NCBI RefSeq assembly: GCF_000331105.1 | Contig: NC_020054.1 | Span: 5,114,555-5,178,554, forward strand | Length of the DNA stretch: 64,000 nt | Reading direction: 5' to 3' | Source of the DNA: Fibrella aestuarina BUZ 2 | GTDB taxonomy: Bacteria > Bacteroidota > Bacteroidia > Cytophagales > Spirosomataceae | Part shown: positions 8,218-18,217 of the stretch, in pieces | Layout: each line of letters begins with the position of its first letter | How positions within the stretch are numbered: the stretch's first letter is position 1 | Program-made: the position numbers and the translations under genes | The notes under the pieces: generated by a model | The model's input: only the letters and a program-made list of their open reading frames with translations | Told to the model about the DNA's origin: nothing | The model's database searches: none

Positions 8218-9228
8218 CTAGGCCAATACCTCGCTCACGGCGTGTTTTACCTGATCGTAGGCTTTACCTGCTTTGTATTTGGCTTTGCCGTACTGGTATT
8301 GCGCCTGAAGCTTATCCGACCACGAGGCGTTGCGATACAGGGCCGCCAGCGCGATACCCGTCAGGGCCACCGCCGCCAGGCCGATACCGATGGCCAGCCC
8401 CGACGATTTGGCTTCTTCTTTCACCTGCTGCTTCGGCGTGTTGAACTTCCGCATCTGGCTCGCCAGCATTTCCTGCGGCATGGTGTAGGCCATTACCTCG
8501 AAGGCTTTGTTTTTGATCCCCCCCGGCACCACTTTGGGCTTACCGGCCATCAGGGCGTCGTACCCATCTTTGGCTACCATCGCGGGATCGTCGAGCATTT
8601 CCGTCACCAACGTGTCTGAGGCACCAGCTTTGTTGAAGAAGTCAGTATCGGTTGCGTTGGGCATCAGGGCCGTTACGGTTACGTTGGTGTCTTTCAACTC
8701 GTTGACCAACGACTGCGTGAGGTTCCAGACGTAGGATTTCGTGGCGGCATACACAGCCTGCAATGGGAACGGCGTGATCGACACCAGCGAGGCCAGGTTC
8801 AGGATCTTACCCTCGTTGCGGGCCACCATATCTTTCAGGTACAGCTTGGTCAGCAGCGTGGTCGTCAGCACGTTGAGGTGGATGAGCGATTTCTCCGTTT
8901 CCCAGTCGGTTTCCGTGGCAAACTTACCATAGGTCGATACCCCAGCGTCGTTGACGAGTACATCGACCGTAATGCCTTTGGCTTTTACCTGCTCGTAGAC
9001 ATCGCGGGCGGCGTCTTCCTCCGACAGGTCTTTCTCGATAACCAGTACCTCCTCGGTGCCGTAGTTCATCTCGAAGACTTCGCTTAACCGGTGCAGGGTT
9101 TCTACACTGCGGGCTACCAACACGAGGTTATAGCCATCCTGAGCGAACAATTTGGCCAGCTCCTGACCAATGCCACTCGACGCCCCGGTGATCAGGGCCG
9201 TTTTTCCAATTCCTTTCTTCTGGCTCAT
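8218..9228 (-). CDS. SDR family oxidoreductase with C-terminal membrane helix
   Basis: A classical short-chain dehydrogenase/reductase. TGASSGIGQELAKLF near the N-terminus is the dinucleotide-binding glycine motif, NDAG follows in the core, and the catalytic serine (NLASLVS) and Y-x-x-x-K (YAATK) are present. The 336-residue protein is longer than the usual 250 because of a C-terminal extension. This holds one strongly hydrophobic helix (GLAIGIGLAAVALTGIALAA) and a basic, tyrosine-rich tail, suggesting membrane attachment. The substrate cannot be predicted. It is bracketed by perfect hairpins on both sides and so is probably transcribed alone. Confidence 0.85.
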   Translation of the reverse strand: MSQKKGIGKTALITGASSGIGQELAKLFAQDGYNLVLVARSVETLHRLSEVFEMNYGTEEVLVIEKDLSEEDAARDVYEQVKAKGITVDVLVNDAGVSTYGKFATETDWETEKSLIHLNVLTTTLLTKLYLKDMVARNEGKILNLASLVSITPFPLQAVYAATKSYVWNLTQSLVNELKDTNVTVTALMPNATDTDFFNKAGASDTLVTEMLDDPAMVAKDGYDALMAGKPKVVPGGIKNKAFEVMAYTMPQEMLASQMRKFNTPKQQVKEEAKSSGLAIGIGLAAVALTGIALAALYRNASWSDKLQAQYQYGKAKYKAGKAYDQVKHAVSEVLA

Positions 9229-9242
9229 AAACGTTGATTTGT

Positions 9243-9327
9243 AATAATGTACAATGCACGATGAACAATGTACAATGAACCGCTAGCGAAGTCATTGTAC
9301 ATTGTTCATCGTGCATTGTACATTATT
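9243..9327. repeat. Perfect 36-bp inverted repeat, TGTACAATG words
   Basis: Arms 9243-9278 and 9292-9327 are perfect reverse complements over 36 bases with a 13-base loop. Each arm is built from TGTACAATG-like words. It lies between the upstream beta-barrel gene and the dehydrogenase start at 9228. The same words recur at 38198-38271. Confidence 0.92.
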
Positions 9328-9349
9328 CTAGGCACATTGTTCAGCCACC

Positions 9350-10078
9350 CTACCGATTGGTGCGACCGAAGAAGTAATTCACGCCGAAGCGGAAACGCCC
9401 ACCTTTGTTCCGACCAGCCAAGGCATCGGCCTGGTTGAAGTAGTTGCTTTCAAGAGCCAGTTCGGCCCCCAGATTACGGCGAATCCAGAGCATTGTACCG
9501 ATCTCAAGCGCCACGCTGCTGTAGGTTGCTTTTTCCTCAGCGCCGATGTTACTCGACCGTTCCCGGCCAATGTTGTACGAGACACCACCAAAACCGCTGA
9601 TGCGGGTGCGCCACGGGTAGTACCGCAGGAAAACCCCCGTCTGCGTAGCCTTGTAGCTTGTGTTCAGGCGGCTATCGAAACTCATTTGCAGACCGGCAAT
9701 TAATCCCTGCTGGAAAAAATACCCAACCTTTGGCGAAAAAGCCAGGTACGTGCCGCTGCCCGAACCGGTACCAAATCCCAGCGCGGCCCCTGCCATGGTG
9801 CTGCCTTTCTGGAACCAGGTCAGTTGGTTGCGCTCCTGATACGAGCGACTCACCTCGTATTCTTCCCGGATGCGCTCTTTGGCCTTGCCAGCCGCCTGAT
9901 TCACATCTTGTTTCACATCCTGAGCCTTCTCACGCACATTGTCGCGGGTTTGCTCGTCGATCAGGGGCCGGTCGTTTTGCCTGTTCGATCGTGATGAATC
10001 GGAGGGTGAGGTGGTCTGCGCGACCGACGTACCCAGGCAGGCCGCTACTAAAGCGGCTGTGTAGAAAATCGTTTTCAT
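9350..10078 (-). CDS. Predicted outer-membrane beta-barrel protein
   Basis: A 242-residue secreted protein. MKTIFYTAALVAACLGTSVAQ is a clear signal peptide. A charged, glutamine-rich, probably helical linker covers roughly residues 30-85 and is followed by alternating hydrophobic/polar strands rich in glycine and aromatics (for example YLAFSPKVGYFFQQGLIAG), ending in GGRFRFGVNYFFGRTNR. This is typical of small outer-membrane beta-barrels in Bacteroidota. No specific family or function was recognised. It is followed by a hairpin, so it probably forms its own transcription unit. Confidence 0.65.
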   Translation of the reverse strand: MKTIFYTAALVAACLGTSVAQTTSPSDSSRSNRQNDRPLIDEQTRDNVREKAQDVKQDVNQAAGKAKERIREEYEVSRSYQERNQLTWFQKGSTMAGAALGFGTGSGSGTYLAFSPKVGYFFQQGLIAGLQMSFDSRLNTSYKATQTGVFLRYYPWRTRISGFGGVSYNIGRERSSNIGAEEKATYSSVALEIGTMLWIRRNLGAELALESNYFNQADALAGRNKGGRFRFGVNYFFGRTNR

Positions 10079-10156
10079 TGGTTCGTTGAGTAAGCACTTC
10101 TGCCCTATAAACTGAGTAAGGTGCGTTTGGTTTGGCCATTAAGGCGGCTTTAACGA

Positions 10157-10232
10157 ACAGCGTCCAGCGCCGAAGGCCGTTTCGACAGGCACCATCTGGC
10201 CCCTGGCAACGCACCTTCAGCGCTGGACGCTG
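10157..10232. repeat. Inverted repeat between serC and the beta-barrel gene
   Basis: Arms 10157-10176 and 10213-10232, based on CAGCGTCCAGCGC, pair with one internal mismatch and one at the end. The 36-base middle may fold further. It lies downstream of serC (ends at 10253) and upstream of the beta-barrel gene, both on the minus strand. Confidence 0.75.
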
Positions 10233-10252
10233 ATCTGTAAATACCGGTTTAG

Positions 10253-11335
10253 TTAGCCTACCTGCTTCAGCCGGTCGAGCAATTTACCGACTTGCTCAGC
10301 CGAAGTAGCCGGAAAATTAGCGATCCGAATCTGGCCCTCTTTATGCTTGCCATACCCGCTGCCAACGATCATACCGGCTTCTTTCACCGCCCCGATAACC
10401 TCATTGGCCGGGCGCGTGGTGTTGGCAACAATCACCGTTTGCGAGCGGTGGCGCTCCTCGTTCACGAAGGGGGCGTAGCCATCGGTTTGTTCCAGAAACT
10501 TGTAAATCTGCCGGGCTTTTTCTTCGGTCTGTTTCCGAACGGCATTAATGCCAATCTTATTCAGGTCAGCGGCGATCTTTCCTAACAGGTAGATAAACAG
10601 CACGTTGGGCGTAGCGGGCGTCTCGAACGTCTGGTAATGCTTGTGCAGGACGGGTAGCGTGTGGTGCGCCCCGATGGTCATCGAATCGTATTGCTGGAGA
10701 CGCTCGGCTTTTTCCAGGCAGGTTTCCGAGACGATCCAGACGCCCAACCCGGCCGGCATCCCGAAGGCCTTCTGCACCGAGAAAAACGCCGAGTCGATCA
10801 GGCTGTAGTCGAGATCAGGATACGGTGCCGACGACACCATATCAACACAAAAAAGCTTCTTGCTGTACTTCCGCTTCAGCTTGTGGATTTCCGTAGGCCG
10901 CATCTGCACCCCCGACGACGTCTCGTTGTGCGCCAACGCCACGAGTTCGGCGTACTCCGGCACGTCGACATCGGCCGCGTCGAAGCCTTCGCCAAAGGGC
11001 TTTTCGGCGATGTAGGCAAATTTGCGCAGGCTTTGAGCGTAGTCGTAAAACTTACGCGAAAACGAGCCGTTCACCAGGTGAAAGCTCTCGTGCTCCACGC
11101 AGTTGAGCAGCATCCGCTCCCACACTTCCGAGGCCGACCCCATGAAATAGATGTCGTGCGTAGCCGGGATGTTCAGCAGCGTGCGCAGTTGCTCGTCGGT
11201 ATACTTATAGATATCCCGAAACCGCTGACTCCGGTGCGAAATCGACCCAATCTGCTCATTGACGGACGTTTGCAGGTGCTGGTTGAACGTAGGATACAGC
11301 TCGGCCGGACCGGGTGTGAAGTAGGTGTTGCTCAT
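10253..11335 (-). CDS. serC: Phosphoserine aminotransferase-like enzyme
   Basis: A class V (fold type I) aminotransferase of about 360 residues starting MSNTYFTPGPAELYP. The FTPGPAELYP opening and a conserved lysine in SVQKAFGMPAGLG (the likely PLP Schiff-base residue) fit the phosphoserine/serine-glyoxylate aminotransferase group. It would convert 3-phosphohydroxypyruvate to O-phosphoserine using glutamate. The adjacent serB-serA fusion supplies the enzymes before and after this step, which strongly supports the serC assignment over other class V enzymes. The ATG at 11335 is chosen over an upstream frame that runs through a hairpin. Confidence 0.82.
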   Translation of the reverse strand: MSNTYFTPGPAELYPTFNQHLQTSVNEQIGSISHRSQRFRDIYKYTDEQLRTLLNIPATHDIYFMGSASEVWERMLLNCVEHESFHLVNGSFSRKFYDYAQSLRKFAYIAEKPFGEGFDAADVDVPEYAELVALAHNETSSGVQMRPTEIHKLKRKYSKKLFCVDMVSSAPYPDLDYSLIDSAFFSVQKAFGMPAGLGVWIVSETCLEKAERLQQYDSMTIGAHHTLPVLHKHYQTFETPATPNVLFIYLLGKIAADLNKIGINAVRKQTEEKARQIYKFLEQTDGYAPFVNEERHRSQTVIVANTTRPANEVIGAVKEAGMIVGSGYGKHKEGQIRIANFPATSAEQVGKLLDRLKQVG

Positions 11336-11337
11336 AA

Positions 11338-11472
11338 CATGAATGAGCGAAGGAATGAAAGAGCAGTCCACCACGGTGAAGGAGTGAGCTGTTTTCAGTA
11401 GGTAAGGCTAACGTACCCGAACTGTATCAACCCACTCTTTCACCGCGGCGGCGGACCGATCTTTCACGCTCT
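11338..11472. repeat. Imperfect inverted repeat, GAAAGAGTG words
   Basis: The arms at about 11338-11386 and 11426-11472 pair with many mismatches, sharing GTGAAAGAGTG-like words and a central GGTCC block. It fills the gap between the serB-serA fusion (ends at 11479) and serC (starts at 11335). It is the most degraded of the hairpins and uses the same words as 24433-24511 and 36298-36404. Confidence 0.6.
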
Positions 11473-11478
11473 CACTCT

Positions 11479-13410
11479 CTAATATAAAAGTCTGAACCGA
11501 ATGGTGTTGTCGATGTCTTTCAGTTCCTGTACCACTTCGTCGGCGTACTCCTTCGAAATGTCGGAGATAACGTACCCGATCGTCTCGTTGGTTTTCAGGT
11601 ACTGCCCCTGAATGTTGATGTGGTATTTGGCGAAGATGTTATTCATTTTCGCCAGAATGCCAGGTACGTTGGCGTGAATGTGCAACAGCCGGTGCGAATC
11701 ATGGAGCAACGGCAGTTGAAGCTCCGGGAAATTGACGCTGCCGTAGGTGCTACCGTTGTTCATGTAGGCCAGCAATTTTGTCGGCACGAACTGCCCGATA
11801 TTGGCCTGCGCCTCTTCGGTGCTACCGCCGATGTGAGGCGTCAGGATCACGTTGGGTAGGCCGCGCAGTTCGTTCAGGAACTCCTCGTTGTTGGTTTTGG
11901 GCTCATACGGGAACACGTCGACACCCGCTCCGGCTACCTTACCTGATTTAATCGCCTCGACCAGCGCCGGTACGTCGACAATATGCCCCCGCGACAGGTT
12001 CAGGAAAATCACGCCCTGCTTCATCATGCCGAATTCGCGGGCGCCAATCAGGTTTTTGTTTTCCTTCCGGCCGTCGGTATGCAGCGTAATCACGTCCGAA
12101 ACGGCCAGTAATTCGTCGAGCGACGCGCATTTGCGGGCATTGCCCAGGGCGAGTTTATCCACGACATCGTAGAAGTACACTTCCATGCCCAGCGCCTCGG
12201 CCACGACCGATAGCTGCGTGCCGATGTTGCCATAGCCCACCAGCCCGAGCTTTTTGCCGCGCACCTCGAAGCTGTTCGTCGCCGATTTGTCCCAGATACC
12301 CTCGTGCATCTTGTTGCTCTTCGGCACGATGTTCCGAATGAGCATGATCATCTCGCCCACGGCCAGCTCCACCACCGAGCGGGTGTTGCTGTAGGGCGCG
12401 TTGAAGACCGCAATACCTTTTTCCGTCGCCGCCGTCAGATCAATCTGGTTGGTACCGATGCAGAACGCCCCGATCGTCATGAGCTTGGGCGCGTTGTCGA
12501 GCACGCGGCGCGTGACGTTGGTTTTCGAGCGGATGCCCAGGATATGCACGCCTTGGAGCGCCTCGATCAGTTCGTCTTCATCGAGGGCGCCTTTACGAAC
12601 GTCCAGGATGAAGCCCTCTTTCTCGAACAGGGCCAGGGCAATGGGGTGCACGTTTTCGAGCAGCAGTACCTTGATGCGGCTCTTCGGATACGATTGGCTA
12701 CGGCTCAATTTATTGTCGAATAAAAACTCGTCCAGTGAAGCCGCCACGTGGTCGGCTTTGGCCACGACCGACGGGCGTACTACGTTTTCGGTAAACGCAT
12801 AAAACCGGTTGGCCAGCCCCGATTCACGGATTTCGTAGTCGGTATAACCGTCGCCGATCACGTATACATCGCCGTCAAAATTCAATTCCCGAATCAGCTT
12901 CACCTTGCCTTTGTCCTGCGACAGCGGGTTGGTTTCGTCGCAACCGACAATGCTGCCTGCCTCGTCAAAGTGGAAGGTATTGGCATAAACGTTCTCCGCC
13001 TTGATGCCCAGCGCCGTCACGATGGGCACAATGAACTCTTTAAAGCCGCTCGACACGATGAAAATCCGGTCGGCGTGCTCGGTCAGGAACACCCGGTTGC
13101 GCTGAAACGAGTCGGACACCATCGTCGAGAGGCGTTCAACCAGCGCGGGGAGCTGATCGCGGTGCGCGTTGAGCAGTTTCAGCCGCTGTTGAATCGATTG
13201 GGCCAGCGAGAGTTCGCCCGCCATGCCCCTGTCGGTGATGGTTCGGATCTGATCGAGTACATCGTCGCGGTCGGGCCGACCCGATAGCGAGATTTCACCC
13301 AGCACGTCGAGGGCTTCTACCTTCGTGAAGGTGCTGTCGAAATCAATGATGTAATACGTCTGATCGGGGGCCGATGCCGTCGAATTCAGTGTTGGCGATT
13401 GCGTTAACAT
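11479..13410 (-). CDS. serA: Phosphoserine phosphatase - phosphoglycerate dehydrogenase fusion
   Basis: A 643-residue fusion. Residues ~18-220 form a HAD phosphatase of the SerB type with the nucleophile motif DFDST (D23, D25), SSGF, and the Mg-binding GDGYTDYE. Residues ~228-545 form D-3-phosphoglycerate dehydrogenase, with NAD-binding GLVGYGNIGTQ, the catalytic arginine region and PHIGGSTEEAQ. Residues ~565-643 form an ACT domain (LLHIHANVPGILAKMN), the usual serine-feedback site. The protein therefore covers the first and last steps of serine synthesis, and serC lies directly downstream. The frame is continuous and both halves retain catalytic residues. Confidence 0.92.
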   Translation of the reverse strand: MLTQSPTLNSTASAPDQTYYIIDFDSTFTKVEALDVLGEISLSGRPDRDDVLDQIRTITDRGMAGELSLAQSIQQRLKLLNAHRDQLPALVERLSTMVSDSFQRNRVFLTEHADRIFIVSSGFKEFIVPIVTALGIKAENVYANTFHFDEAGSIVGCDETNPLSQDKGKVKLIRELNFDGDVYVIGDGYTDYEIRESGLANRFYAFTENVVRPSVVAKADHVAASLDEFLFDNKLSRSQSYPKSRIKVLLLENVHPIALALFEKEGFILDVRKGALDEDELIEALQGVHILGIRSKTNVTRRVLDNAPKLMTIGAFCIGTNQIDLTAATEKGIAVFNAPYSNTRSVVELAVGEMIMLIRNIVPKSNKMHEGIWDKSATNSFEVRGKKLGLVGYGNIGTQLSVVAEALGMEVYFYDVVDKLALGNARKCASLDELLAVSDVITLHTDGRKENKNLIGAREFGMMKQGVIFLNLSRGHIVDVPALVEAIKSGKVAGAGVDVFPYEPKTNNEEFLNELRGLPNVILTPHIGGSTEEAQANIGQFVPTKLLAYMNNGSTYGSVNFPELQLPLLHDSHRLLHIHANVPGILAKMNNIFAKYHINIQGQYLKTNETIGYVISDISKEYADEVVQELKDIDNTIRFRLLY

Positions 13411-13546
13411 ACAGAAAAAGATTACAGAAAACTTAGTCTCACGATGGGTTCGGTCGATCAGCCGAACAGGCTGGTTGGGCGTGTTGTACGTCGTGCCAAC
13501 CCTGTTCTCTCGTCAAGCAAACCGCTGTTGTCTGTATGGTGAAGTG

Positions 13547-14554
13547 TTACTGTGTCAGAAACGAGGCGGTGCGTTTCTCGGCGTAGGTGGGCGCCTGAAG
13601 GCCTTCATTGGTAGTAAACCCGCAATGACCGCCTTGTTCAGGAAACTCCATCCAGACCGAGGTCAGTTCCTTAGCCAGGGCTTCCGGGAAGCATTCCGCC
13701 GACAAAAATGGGTCATTCCGGGCGTTTATGACCAACGTCGGTACGGTTATTTTCGTCAGAAACGCCAGCGAGCTATTTACCCGATAGTAGGTATCGGCAT
13801 TGCCAAAGCCGTGCAACGGGGCCGTAATGAGGTCGTCGAACTGCCGCAGTGAGCGAATTTTACCCATGTCCACGTTGCGGATGGCGTCGGGTAGCAAGGG
13901 CGCTTTCTGCCGGATTTTTTCTTTCAGCGTGCGCTGAAACCGAATGTTATAGACCATGCTGTCCCACTTTTCCAGCCGGTCGGCCGTCGTGAGCAGATCG
14001 AGCGGCACCGAGATCGCCACCGCCCGCCGAATTGCCCCGTCAACTGCCGCGCCGCGTTCACCCAGGTACTTGAGCGTGATGTTGCCCCCAGCGCTAAATC
14101 CCACGAGGCTGATCTGCCGGTAGCCCAGCCCCAGCGCGTGGTCGATTACCGTTTGCAGATCGCCCGTTTCGCCGATGTGGTAAAAACGGGGCAGCCGGTT
14201 CATCTCGCCGCTGCACGATCGGTAATGCCAGGCCATGCAGTCAAAGCCAGCGTGCGTCAGTTCACGCACCATGCCCGCCATGTACTGCCGGGTCGAGTCG
14301 CCCTCCAGCCCGTGCGAGATGATCACGAGCGGTGCACTGTCGGACGGAGAGTTGCCAAGAGGTAACGTACCTGACGGCTCATTGGCCCCATGCCGACAGA
14401 GGTCGACGTCCAGAAAATCGTGGTCGTTTGTTTCCAGCCGCGTCCGAACGTACCTGACCGGAATCTTGCGAAATAGCGACGGTATGACCGTTTGAAGGTG
14501 CCCGGTTGGCAGGTAAGCCGTGGGCCGGAAGGAAGGCGTTGTAGTCAGGGGCAT
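13547..14554 (-). CDS. YheT-type alpha/beta hydrolase
   Basis: A predicted esterase-like hydrolase of about 335 residues. The N-terminal YLPTGHLQTVIPSLFR segment is characteristic of the YheT group. ISHGLEGDSTRQY resembles the oxyanion-hole region, and GFSAGGN contains the nucleophilic serine. NARNDPFL and GGHCGF carry the likely acid and histidine, so the triad looks complete. The natural substrate of YheT enzymes is unclear. ATG 14554 gives MPLTTTPSFRP; the longer frame upstream reads through the terminator of the next gene and was rejected. It starts only 8 bases past that terminator's U-run, so its own promoter must overlap the neighbour or lie inside it. Confidence 0.85.
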   Translation of the reverse strand: MPLTTTPSFRPTAYLPTGHLQTVIPSLFRKIPVRYVRTRLETNDHDFLDVDLCRHGANEPSGTLPLGNSPSDSAPLVIISHGLEGDSTRQYMAGMVRELTHAGFDCMAWHYRSCSGEMNRLPRFYHIGETGDLQTVIDHALGLGYRQISLVGFSAGGNITLKYLGERGAAVDGAIRRAVAISVPLDLLTTADRLEKWDSMVYNIRFQRTLKEKIRQKAPLLPDAIRNVDMGKIRSLRQFDDLITAPLHGFGNADTYYRVNSSLAFLTKITVPTLVINARNDPFLSAECFPEALAKELTSVWMEFPEQGGHCGFTTNEGLQAPTYAEKRTASFLTQ

Positions 14555-14561
14555 ACCCAAC

Positions 14562-14592
14562 AAAAAAGGGCCGTGCTGATCAGCACGGCCCT
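14562..14592 (-). terminator. Rho-independent terminator of the NlpC/P60 gene
   Basis: A perfect palindrome GGGCCGTGCTGATCAGCACG and flanks (14567-14592) is followed on the minus strand by six U (14562-14567). It sits 20 bases after the NlpC/P60 stop. Confidence 0.92.
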
Positions 14593-14612
14593 GCAAAGGT
14601 ATGGCTTATGGC

Positions 14613-15332
14613 TTATTTGTTGGCAACCATATGGGCAACCCGCCGGATCGTCACGAAGCGTTTGCGGTAATAATCGGCGTTCAGGAAGTCGAATTTTACA
14701 CCGCCGCTGCTGGCCGAATGGATAAACTTGATCTGGTTGTTGATGACTTCGGTGATGATCCCGACGTGCCCCACGCGCGATTTACCGGCGGCGTGGCCGT
14801 TGAAGAAGATCAGATCGCCGGGCTTAGCAAATTCACGCTCGATCTTGGCACCAATCCCCGCCTGAGCAGCGCTCGAATGGGGCAGGCTCACCCCGAACTT
14901 GGTGAAGCAGTAGCGCACAAAGCCTGAACAATCAAAACCGCTGGGCGAGGTGCCACCCGACCGATAGCGTGACGACAGGTGCTTGCGGGCAAAACCCAGC
15001 AGGTCCTGAATCACCGGGATGTCGTAGCGTTCGTCGGCCTCAGTTGCCACTACCTCGGGGTCCGCAACGTCGGTCTGTCTGGCTAAAGCAACTTGTTTCT
15101 GAATTGAGGTCGGCAGCACGGCCATTTGGGCCATTGGCGAGGCACTAACGACGGTCTTCGTTCGTACGGTGCGGGCGTCAAAGGAACGGTGGTTATTGGC
15201 AGGCGTCTCGGCGTTCTGGCTCCACTGAGCCGTTACGCGAATGGTATCGCGTGAATAATCGTGCAGAGGCTGGGCATTGGCAATTCCAAAAACGAGTACG
15301 GCGGGCACCGTAATAAGCAATCTTTTACACAT
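14613..15332 (-). CDS. Secreted NlpC/P60 (C40) cell-wall peptidase
   Basis: A 239-residue exported protein with an N-terminal signal segment (MCKRLLITVPAVLVFGIANAQ). After a variable stretch of about 100 residues comes an NlpC/P60 domain: GFDCSGFVRY contains the catalytic cysteine, GHVGIITEV the histidine, and the following FIHSAS the third polar residue. Such enzymes cleave gamma-D-glutamyl-diamino acid bonds in peptidoglycan stem peptides. The C-terminal YYRKRFVTIRR is typical of the family in Bacteroidota. It has its own strong terminator and is flanked upstream by the rhomboid gene's terminator, so it appears monocistronic. Confidence 0.92.
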   Translation of the reverse strand: MCKRLLITVPAVLVFGIANAQPLHDYSRDTIRVTAQWSQNAETPANNHRSFDARTVRTKTVVSASPMAQMAVLPTSIQKQVALARQTDVADPEVVATEADERYDIPVIQDLLGFARKHLSSRYRSGGTSPSGFDCSGFVRYCFTKFGVSLPHSSAAQAGIGAKIEREFAKPGDLIFFNGHAAGKSRVGHVGIITEVINNQIKFIHSASSGGVKFDFLNADYYRKRFVTIRRVAHMVANK

Positions 15333-15405
15333 AGAAAAGGCTATTTCGTTGGGGTTGCTGCAACGAAACTATGCCCATCTGCCCGTAAGGCCAAATTTTC
15401 AACTG

Positions 15406-15452
15406 AAAAAATGTGGTGTGTATTCCACATAATTGGGGAATACACACCACAT
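15406..15452 (-). terminator. Rho-independent terminator of the rhomboid gene
   Basis: A 16-bp stem, ATGTGGTGTGTATTCC (15411-15426) paired with 15437-15452, precedes a run of six U on the minus strand (15406-15411). It lies about 60 bases after the rhomboid stop codon. Confidence 0.9.
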
Positions 15453-15512
15453 AGCTCCTGGTTAACTCTCTGACCGTTAGCTAGTAATAGCCAGCCATAC
15501 GCTCAGAATTTT

Positions 15513-16340
15513 TTAATCTCCTTTCAGCAGCCTCCGTTCCTGAGCGGTGAGACTACCCATACCGTGTTCGTTGATTTTGTCCAGAATCCGGTCGATCTCC
15601 TGTTGCCGCTGAAATTTGGCCCGGTTGTACCGCTCGTCTTTTGATTCGGGCTCACCTCGGCTGAGTGAAAAGCCGCGGATGTAGAGCCAATCCGGGCGCT
15701 TAATGATGAAAAACAGAAAGACAAGCGTGGGGGCCGTCAGCAACAGCACAAAAGGCCAGTTAACACGCACCACGTCGGTATCGAGCAGGCAGATGGTGAA
15801 GATACCCGCCAGCGCCCCGCCCAGGTGGGCATCGTGGCCGATGTTGTCATTCAGCGATTTAAGCCCGTAGATCGAGAACAGCGTGTAAACCAGCCCAAAT
15901 ACCCAGGCGGGCATCCGGAAGGGCAGGAACAACGGACTGATGGAAAGACCGGGATACAGCACGATGGTGGCGAAGATGAGCCCGGCCACCGCCCCCGATG
16001 CGCCAACGGCCCGGTACGAACTGTCGTTGCGGTGGATATAGAGCGCCAGCAGGTTGCCGCCAACCAGGCTGGCCAGATACAGAATGAGCACCTTCCAGGG
16101 GCCAACGACCCACTCGACCGTTCCGGCGAATGACAGCAGCGCATACATGTTGAAAAACAGATGCCACCAGTCAACGTGCACAAAACCCGCCGAGATGAGG
16201 CGACTGTATTCCCGGTGCGTCAGGATGCCATCGACGGTAAAGGCATAGCGCTCGAATACCGAAGGGCGGCGGAAGGCGCTGAATGTGATCAGGGCGGTAA
16301 TAATGGCCAGTAGCAAGCCTATTGTTCCGGTGGAAGCCAT
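15513..16340 (-). CDS. Rhomboid family intramembrane serine protease
   Basis: A 275-residue polytopic membrane protein with about six helices. The catalytic serine is in GASGAVAG and the catalytic histidine in GHDAHLGG; the conserved N in HLFFNMYALL and the WWHLFFN block complete the active-site pattern. It should cleave transmembrane substrates in the inner membrane. A cytoplasmic tail of about 70 residues ends in NEHGMGSLTAQERRLLKG, a C-terminal motif common in Bacteroidota rhomboids. The substrates are unknown. It has its own terminator downstream. Confidence 0.93.
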   Translation of the reverse strand: MASTGTIGLLLAIITALITFSAFRRPSVFERYAFTVDGILTHREYSRLISAGFVHVDWWHLFFNMYALLSFAGTVEWVVGPWKVLILYLASLVGGNLLALYIHRNDSSYRAVGASGAVAGLIFATIVLYPGLSISPLFLPFRMPAWVFGLVYTLFSIYGLKSLNDNIGHDAHLGGALAGIFTICLLDTDVVRVNWPFVLLLTAPTLVFLFFIIKRPDWLYIRGFSLSRGEPESKDERYNRAKFQRQQEIDRILDKINEHGMGSLTAQERRLLKGD

Positions 16341-16441
16341 ACGAAAAGGATTGACGTCGAACGGTCGCCGTAGTGCTGTTTAGCCGCAGCCCCCACACGA
16401 ACCGTTACCCTATAAACGCCAAATGCCGCAGGCACGTTTCG

Positions 16442-16472
16442 TTGTGCAAACCGGATTTCAGCCGTATACTTG
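16442..16472 (+). promoter_or_regulatory. Promoter of the metY-metX leader
   Basis: TTG (16442-16444) and TATACTTG (16465-16472) are separated by 20 bases, close to the Bacteroidota TTTG / TAnnTTTG consensus. Transcription would start near 16477, giving a leader of about 325 bases that contains the complete riboswitch. Confidence 0.6.
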
Positions 16473-16525
16473 CAGCTTCAAGTCAATATGGTGCTGCCCG
16501 TCCGGGCGATACAGGCACCCGTTGA

Positions 16526-18119
<1,594 letters not shown>

Positions 18120-18200
18120 TTTGTCGGTTGCCGTTTATCGGTTGACGTTGAGTCGCCGCTTGCTTGGCGCAACGTCAACCGATAAACGGCAACCGACAAA
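18120..18200. repeat. Perfect 31-bp inverted repeat between metY and metX
   Basis: Arms 18120-18150 and 18170-18200 are perfect reverse complements over 31 bases, with a 19-base middle. The left arm starts immediately after the metY stop and the right arm ends 17 bases before the presumed metX start. It could act as a processing site, partial terminator or mRNA stabiliser that sets the ratio of the two products. Confidence 0.92.
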
Positions 18201-18217
18201 CTGCAATTTTTCTTCCC

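Noticed and set aside
9128..9316. Minus-strand open frame reading through the TGTACAATG hairpin
   Set aside because: It translates the repeat and overlaps the dehydrogenase start; the peptide mirrors the repeated words.
9728..10078. A defence system or toxin/antitoxin pair in the small-gene regions
   Set aside because: No nuclease, ATPase or paired toxin motif could be seen in any small frame there.
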